Source: Zopfochytrium polystomum (Eukaryota; Chytridiomycota; Chytridiomycetes; Chytridiales; Chytridiaceae). From it: a stretch of DNA of 64,000 bases. Numbering within the stretch: the stretch's first letter is position 1; each line of letters begins with the position of its first letter. The stretch covers positions 186,001 through 250,000 of the forward strand of contig JAIVFJ010000068.1 in assembly GCA_025765615.1 (NCBI GenBank), read 5' to 3'. The position numbers were made by a program, and so were the translations under genes. Below are positions 59,013 to 64,000 of the stretch, in pieces. Under the pieces are notes generated by a model. It did not search any database. It was not told where the DNA came from and saw only the letters and a program-made list of their open reading frames with translations.

Positions 59013-60325
59013 TCATGGTAATCCCAGGATGACAGAGAATGTGGGTGAGCCAAGATCCAATACTTCCAGGTTGACCATGGATGGTGGAAAGTCTTGGATG
59101 TGGAGGTTTAGCTTGGTTTCATGGCTGATTTCCTTGAACAGAGCATGATTGGCAAAGTGGACCTTGAGGGGTGTGGATTTCTTGATGGTGGGAATGGCAC
59201 AAGACTTGGCAAGGGTGGCATCAATGATGTTGCAGGATGATCCAGAGTCGATAAGGGCCTTGGTTGTGATGGTTGACTTGGGTGAGAGTTGAACCTTGAC
59301 ATCCATGGTGAGTTGGTGGGGCTTGGAATCTGAGGTGTTTGTGGTGCTGGTGGTGGTGATGAAACAGGGGCAGCTTGGAGGAGGGTCCAGGGAATTGCCC
59401 CTCAGTGAGCCTGGACCTGGGAGTTTGGGTGCTTCGTCCTTGGGCAGTCCTTGACAGTGTGTTCCTTGGAGCCACAGTAAAAACACAGTCCCTGCTGGGC
59501 CCTCCTTGTTTTCTCCTCTTGGCTCAGAGGACCCTTAGGAAGTGTCTCAACTGCATCCACTTGCATGGGTTCAGGAGCTGTAAGAGCTTGAGGGACTGGG
59601 GTAGGTCTTGATGTAGTTCCTACTTGTCTTTGCTTCAGCCTCTTGCAGTAGAGTCTGTTGTCAATCTTGATGGCAAGGAGAATGTACTCTTCCAAGGTCT
59701 CAGGGATGTGCAGAGACTGGGAGAGCATGTCTTGGATAGACTCATGGAGACCATCATGGTACAGCTCCATCAGAGCTGCATCATTGTATCCAGAGTCTCT
59801 GGCTAGTTAGTTGCTTGAATTGGTTGGTGCAGGCCACACAAGATTGCTTACCTTGCTTGATATGCTTGAGCTTGGATCTTGCTGTCCAAGATGCGTAGGG
59901 GTCACCAAAGGTAGCCTCCAGCCCCTCCCAGAGCTCTTGCAGGGTGGTGGGTGTGCTTGGGAGAGATCGGTACCATGATTGAGCTTGACCAGACAGGAGG
60001 GTGCTTGTGAAAAGAACCTTGACTTGCTCACTGGGGAATCTTGAAGGTTGGAGAAGGATGACATTCTCCACAGTGGCCATAAAGTTCCTGAGGTCTTTGG
60101 CCAGCCCAGTGAACTTGTCAGGGCTGGGAACCTTGGGCTCTCTTGCTTGGTTGGCTTGGGGCAGGGGAAGAGCTTGATGTTCTTGTTGGTGAAGTTGTTG
60201 TTGAAGCTGGTGCTGCTGGTGAAGGACTTGTTCTTGAAGTTGGTGTGTCTTGAAAGGGCTTGTAATTGGTCCATCAAGGCTTGGAAGGCAGTTGCATCAG
60301 GGAAGGTGTTGTTTGGGTCAGACAT
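59013..60325 (-). pseudogene. Frameshifted gag-protease region
   Basis: It starts at ATG 60325 (MSDPNNTFPDATAFQ), 28 bases past the primer-binding site. The capsid-like part switches frame near 60080 (RFPSEQVKVLFTSTLLSGQA ... ELWEGLEATFGDPY) and again near 59770. A CCHC zinc knuckle, CFYCGSKEHTVKDC, lies near 59460, and after another shift a retropepsin remnant follows (TTKALIDSGSSCNIIDA, with D-S-G). At least three frame changes interrupt it, so it is not translated as one protein. Confidence 0.8.
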
Positions 60326-60352
60326 GATGGCAGAGAGTAGTAGGAGAGGGTG

Positions 60353-60363
60353 AAGTGAATTAT
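60353..60363 (-). promoter_or_regulatory. Self-priming primer-binding site
   Basis: On the minus strand, two bases inside the 5' LTR edge, lies ATAATTCACTT. Its exact 11-base complement, AAGTGAATTAT, lies in the LTR at plus 60436-60446. The predicted RNA 5' end is at 60446, 34 bases from the TATA box, so the first 11 bases of the RNA can pair with this site. This is the Tf1-type self-priming arrangement, not a tRNA primer. Confidence 0.82.
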
Positions 60364-60473
60364 GATGTCAGGAACATGGCAGGACAGGGCAAGGCTGACA
60401 AGGAACTGAGAGGAGTGATGATTGTATTGGAAACAATAATTCACTTGAGGGATGGGACAGGTCCCCCATCCCC

Positions 60474-60480
60474 CTTTTAT
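60474..60480 (-). promoter_or_regulatory. TATA box of the 5' LTR
   Basis: TATAAAA on the minus strand, 34 bases upstream of the RNA start implied by the self-priming pair. It is also present in the solo LTR (41461-41467) and in the subfamily-B repeat near 880, but missing from the 3' LTR. Confidence 0.8.
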
Positions 60481-60513
60481 ACCTTTTGAGAGTCTTCCTT
60501 GTCAAGACCCAAA

Positions 60514-60659
60514 GAAAGTTCCAGAAAGAGCAATTAGTAATACAATGATACCAATGATACCAATGACAACAAGACAAGTCAGGAAAGCAAAGAAGGTTCC
60601 AGAAGGTTCCACAAGGTTCCCTGAAGGACTGTTCTAGAAGGTTCCAGAGGTTTCCAGAG
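60514..60659. promoter_or_regulatory. Heat-shock-element arrays in the LTR U3
   Basis: Three clusters of alternating GAA and TTC at exact 5-base spacing: 60514-60526 (GAA-TTC-GAA), 60592-60609 (GAA-TTC-GAA-TTC) and 60632-60659 (TTC-GAA-TTC, then GAG-TTC-GAG variants, six units). This is the HSF binding pattern nGAAnnTTCnnGAAn. Confidence 0.8.
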
Positions 60660-60678
60660 GGTGATTCATAACAAGGAG

Positions 60679-62204
60679 CTTTGACCTCATACTGCTCTGC
60701 AAAGATGACTTGCAGCATTTTGCAAGTGATGGTCCTTGTAACAGTTTTGTATAAAGACAAACACAAGACTGACAGAAGCCAAGCTCAACCTCCCACCACC
60801 ATCACCCTCAGTAGTGTACACCACAGCAGCCCAATCCATCAAGCAGCCAACATAGTGAATCCTTTCAGTCCCTGTCGACGTTAGTCCCAGTCTGGTCTTG
60901 TCTTGCAGGTGAAGGGTTGGCTGTTTGGAGACTTTTCTTGGTGCTCGGAGTCATCAAATTCGTGTGCCTGCAGCCTCGCTTCTGAATCTTCATCCGTGTC
61001 CAAGTGAAGCCTCTTGGCCTGCAGATTTGTCATACTCCAATTGAAGTAGAAAAGGGACTTCCTCATTGTCAATTTCGTTGTCATCCTCTCTTTGCAATTG
61101 CCTTTTTTGTAACCATGCCCTGACTCTGGTGCTTTTCCTTGTGCTTGTACACCTGGGGGGTTCCGTGTTGTTCTCCTGCTGCTAGCCGCCCGTTAAACCG
61201 CCACTTCAGCTTCTTCAACTTCATCACCTGGTGGAGCTGTCATAAACCCATCATCCAAGTCACATTCGGTTATGACTATGTGTCTTGTTCATTCTTGTTC
61301 TTTGTTCCAGGCTTGAAGCCTGTGAGCGACGATTTCTTGCACATGTTGGTCCTCTGCCTCCTGGAACTGACAGGTAAGTGCCTCTCCAGCTGCTTACCGC
61401 GCTCTGCGCAGTTCATCAATAATGGTTGGTGATGGTGTTGGTTGAAGTTCTGGTGTGTGTTTGGGTATTTCCCGTTCCTTCCCCTTCCTGGACATGGTTG
61501 ACTCTGCAATGATTGTGAGAAGAAGGAGGCAACAGAAGAGTTTGATTTTTTGAACTGGCCAAACAGGATTATGAGATCTTCAATCGAATCTAGTAATAAT
61601 GTCTAGCAGAGGGGGAACGACAGCATAGGCCCAATTATCAGACTCACACGTTTGTAATTGCACTCCCGTGAGGGCATCTGCAAATGTGGAATACTCAATC
61701 GTATCCAACCTCCCGTCAACTCTAAGTCATCAGCATTCTGTCTTCTCCCATCGTCCCAGTTGTCGCACAACGGTTGACTGATGGCTGGACTTGAAGCAAG
61801 CTTAATGACAAGGCAAAACTGACAAGGGAGAAAAGATAAGAGATATGGAGCATTTACATGATTAGATACACGTATAAACTAGAGGGGGCTCGAGGTTACA
61901 TAGACCCATTTGTAACTGAAGATCCAAATAACTCTTTCGTCATTACAAAGAATGATTCTAATTGCGCAAATAAGTTGCAATTCTTTGGTGCTTGCAAGGC
62001 TTGTGAAGTGCTAAAAAAAAAGCTTTCTCGTGGTACACGTTACTGTTTTAAAATTCAAACAAACAAGTGCATCAATTTAAGTAGACAAGCGTATCTGAGG
62101 ATGAGGATTGTGTCCGTAGTTGCAGGCGAAACAAGGTCATCGAACGGAGAGATTTCAATTTTTTAATAAGGAAAAAAAAAAACAATAAATAAACGGCGAA
62201 CCCC
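60679..62204. other. Unassigned DNA beside the retrotransposon
   Basis: No conserved protein is seen in about 1.5 kb. One 102-codon frame starting at ATG 61858 (MIRYTYKLEGARGYIDPF, Lys/Asn-rich, ending NGEISIF) is open but has no domain or splice context, and the surrounding sequence is AT-rich. I cannot say whether it is a gene. Confidence 0.4.
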
Positions 62205-63853
62205 TCAGCCGTGCGCATGATGTGAACTGTGCCGAGACGATGCAGGACCCGACGACGAAATAACAAGCCTTGGAAGCGAGTCCTTTCTTCCGCGTTCGTT
62301 TCCCGCACTTCCATCCTTCGATACGGCGCAAAGATGTGCCGAAAACACTGTTTGGAGAAAAAAGGGGTTAAACAAAATTATAAAAAAATAAATTATGCAA
62401 TGCCCCCCGGCTGCTCTCACCGTCCAGGGCCTCGCGAAAAGCTTTGTCGCTTGGGTCATCCCAGCGGTTGATCCACTCGTCGGTCGGAAAGCTGTAGCCC
62501 AAACCTCGCAACGCCAATACTGTGCAGCACACGGCAAGCACCTATTTTTTTAGGTGGGTGTGTGCGGTGTGAGTGTGAGTGTGTGTGTGTGTGTGTGTGT
62601 TTTCGCATTTTTCATAGAGTACAAAACCGTTACAGCGAAAAAACCAGAAGAAAAAAAAAAAGAACACCAACCTTTGGGTGGAAATCCAGACATATCCTTG
62701 CATCGACGTACACTTCGTTTGCAACGGTCCACGCAAACTCCGCCAGGGCGTACTGGCCGCCGATCGACTTGTTCTTTTCTGCTTAATTCGTTGACAAAGG
62801 AGAAGAGAGAGGAAAAAAGAAATATTGATTAAATGATTAATAAAAGGAAGAAGAAAAAGACTCCTGGTACCGGCATGCTCGTGCCACACCCAAAAGTCCT
62901 CGAGCACCATCACCAAGTGCGGGTATACGAGCTCGACGTTCGTGTCAAAGTGCAGGATCCGGACGAGAAGCAGTTCGGCGTTGATGAGGGACTCCTTCAG
63001 TTCCCAATACAGCTGGGGAGACAGAGCGTGGTCAGTGCTAAGGATGACGGCCATTGCTCTGTTCCAGGCCCGAACCGAGTTTTCCGTGTCGAGAAAGCCG
63101 TCGGATCCGTGATTGTAGTACCTTTTTGAGCGTGCAAGGTGCTACCGAATTCACATCAAAGCAAAAGAAAAAGGAAAGGCCAAAAGAACAAAGAAAAAGG
63201 ACCCACCAGTAGCCCACGTTCAAGATATCCCGCAAGCGCCTAGACATTTCAGTCTGCTTGCACGCCAGGTAGATGCATGCCGACACCATCAACTGTTGCG
63301 GCGGGAGGGGGGGAAGAAGGACATTTGTTGGAGGTTAGCACACCGAGAAAGAAAAAAAGAAGAAAAAAAATGGAGGAAATGAAAAGCAACTCGCGTCGCA
63401 CCGCGTCACCGAGGGGTGGGGCGAGCTGCTTGGCCGCCTGCTCGGCCTTAAAGCGTTGAAAGCTGTGCAGGTAGTAGAGCGCGGTGGCTGCCGTCGTCTG
63501 CGGCCTGTGTGTGAGTGAGCGAGTGAGTGCGTAATCTGCAATACGATTTCAGTGAGTGAGGGTGAGTTGACGCTCTCACCGCACCGGGCGGCGAAAGGGA
63601 CGAGTGGGGCAGCCGCATTGCAGTTTGCGTAATGTGTTTGGTCGGCTCGGGGGTTCACTCACAAGGCCAGCATGTGGGCAAGCGACAGCGCGGTGGCGAC
63701 GGCGGCCGCTGCCTGTGCATCTGCATCTGCTGCTGCTGCAGCTGCTGCCGAGAGGGCGACGTCCTCGCCGTCGTCGTCAAAAGCAACACCTGCGGAGGAG
63801 GCTGACATGTCCGGCCGTGCGGTGCCAACGGCGGCGGCGCGATCGCCCCACAT
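62205..63853 (-). CDS. CCNQ: Cyclin-Q (CCNQ/FAM58)-like cyclin, 7 exons, 334 aa
   Basis: Exons from the 5' end: 63853-63663, 63504-63402, 63292-63207, 63121-62871, 62781-62672, 62541-62421 and 62347-62205. In animals cyclin Q activates CDK10. The cyclin box spans about 60-190: TTAATALYYLHSFQRF, MVSACIYLACKQTEMSRRLRD, ILNVGYWYYNHG, YWELKESLINAELLLVRILHF, then PHLVMVLEDFWVWHEHA. A second, weaker cyclin fold follows (ALAEFAWTVANEVYVDARIC, LAVCCTVLALRGLGYSFP). The VSACIYLACK..E..RRLRDI spacing and the E-LLLVRIL-F helix are typical of the cyclin-L/Q/K group; length favours Q. The N-terminal 60 residues are Ala-rich and acidic, from GC-rich repeats. Introns carry A- and GT-rich tracts (for example 62572-62600). 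Confidence 0.82.
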
Positions 63854-64000
63854 TCGACTGCCTGTCTGTCTATCTGTCTGTCTGTGTGTCTGTCTCTGGG
63901 TCTGTCGGCCGCCGATTTGACCGAAAAAAAATTGAAATAAGACCGTCGCGAAGAAACGAAATTGGGGTTGTCAAACCCCCCTCTTTTTTGTTGGGAACAG
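63854..64000. other. Upstream flank of cyclin-Q, CTGT microsatellite
   Basis: Contains a (CTGT)n tract at about 63859-63905. No further gene start is visible before the window edge. Confidence 0.5.

Larger units (their letters stand above)
56884..60673 (-). mobile_element. Ty3/gypsy chromovirus, RT-deleted, with intact target duplication
   Basis: A complete LTR retrotransposon on the minus strand: 5' LTR 60366-60673, gag-protease remnant, integrase with chromodomain, 3' LTR 56884-57184. A perfect 5-bp direct repeat AGGAG flanks it (56879-56883 and 60674-60678). The LTRs differ by about five substitutions and one 7-base indel, so insertion is recent. Reverse transcriptase and RNase H, which should lie between protease and integrase, are absent: only about 450 bases separate the two. 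The element cannot move by itself. Confidence 0.95.
60366..60673 (-). repeat. 5' LTR of the chromovirus
   Basis: 308 bases, TGTTATGAAT to CCTGACA on the minus strand. It contains the heat-shock-element clusters, a TATA box (60474-60480) and the predicted transcription start (60446), so U3 is 60673-60447 and R/U5 about 60446-60366. Confidence 0.94.

Noticed and set aside
57185..60325. Single intact Gag-Pol polyprotein
   Set aside because: At least three frameshifts in gag-protease and complete absence of reverse transcriptase motifs on both strands.
61858..62166. 102-codon ORF with true ATG
   Set aside because: No domain, AT-rich context, next to a transposon and without splice or promoter context. 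Not supported as a gene, though not excluded.

Overview
This window is nuclear DNA from an intron-rich eukaryote. Reading frames are interrupted by short GT-AG introns, mostly 40-150 bases, and every multi-exon model given here closes in phase. The gene set points to an opisthokont, most plausibly a zoosporic (flagellated) fungus. Fungal-type features are the alpha-aminoadipate lysine enzyme homoisocitrate dehydrogenase, an SLA2/HIP1R endocytic adaptor, a Pho80-like cyclin, an MCP1-like membrane protein, a PuuE-type allantoinase and a chromodomain Ty3/gypsy retrotransposon. Centriole and cilium genes sit in the same window: C2CD3, a CIBAR/FAM92 BAR protein and an NSUN7-like protein. The taxonomic assignment is inference.

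Layout. Bases 1-3.8 kb hold the tail of one gene (2-157) and then transposon-derived DNA with an LTR-like repeat. From 3.8 to 35.4 kb lies a dense gene block: puuE (+), CIBAR (-), LYS12 (-), an alpha/beta hydrolase (+), an uncharacterised Ala/Ser-rich protein (-), an F-box protein (-), an MCP1-like membrane protein (-), SLA2/HIP1R (-), UBR1 (+), NSUN7-like (+), CDCA7-like (-), AMACR (-) and an enoyl-CoA hydratase (+). From 35.4 to 42.9 kb is a transposon graveyard: a foldback element, a decayed hAT transposase, inverted and tandem repeats, LTR pieces and one clean solo LTR. A second gene block runs from 42.9 to 56.0 kb: GMPPA (-), a Pho80-type cyclin (-), a METTL21-like methyltransferase (+) and C2CD3 (+). 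Bases 56.88-60.67 kb are a young Ty3/gypsy chromovirus with intact 5-bp target duplications but no reverse transcriptase. A cyclin-Q (CCNQ/FAM58) gene closes the window at 62.2-63.85 kb (-).

Functional links. AMACR and the enoyl-CoA hydratase are head-to-head and both belong to acyl-CoA (branched-chain fatty-acid) metabolism. AMACR ends in a peroxisomal AKL tripeptide. SLA2 and UBR1 share a 44-base gap between start codons. C2CD3 and CIBAR act at the centriole distal end and ciliary base in animals, so a flagellated life stage is likely.

The most notable discoveries are in the retrotransposon. Its LTR carries three phased heat-shock-element clusters. It has a self-priming primer-binding site: 11 bases next to the LTR complement the predicted RNA 5' end, which lies 34 bases from a TATA box. 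Two LTR subfamilies share the promoter, R and U5 but differ in U3. Separately, the NSUN7-like protein has lost both family catalytic cysteines.
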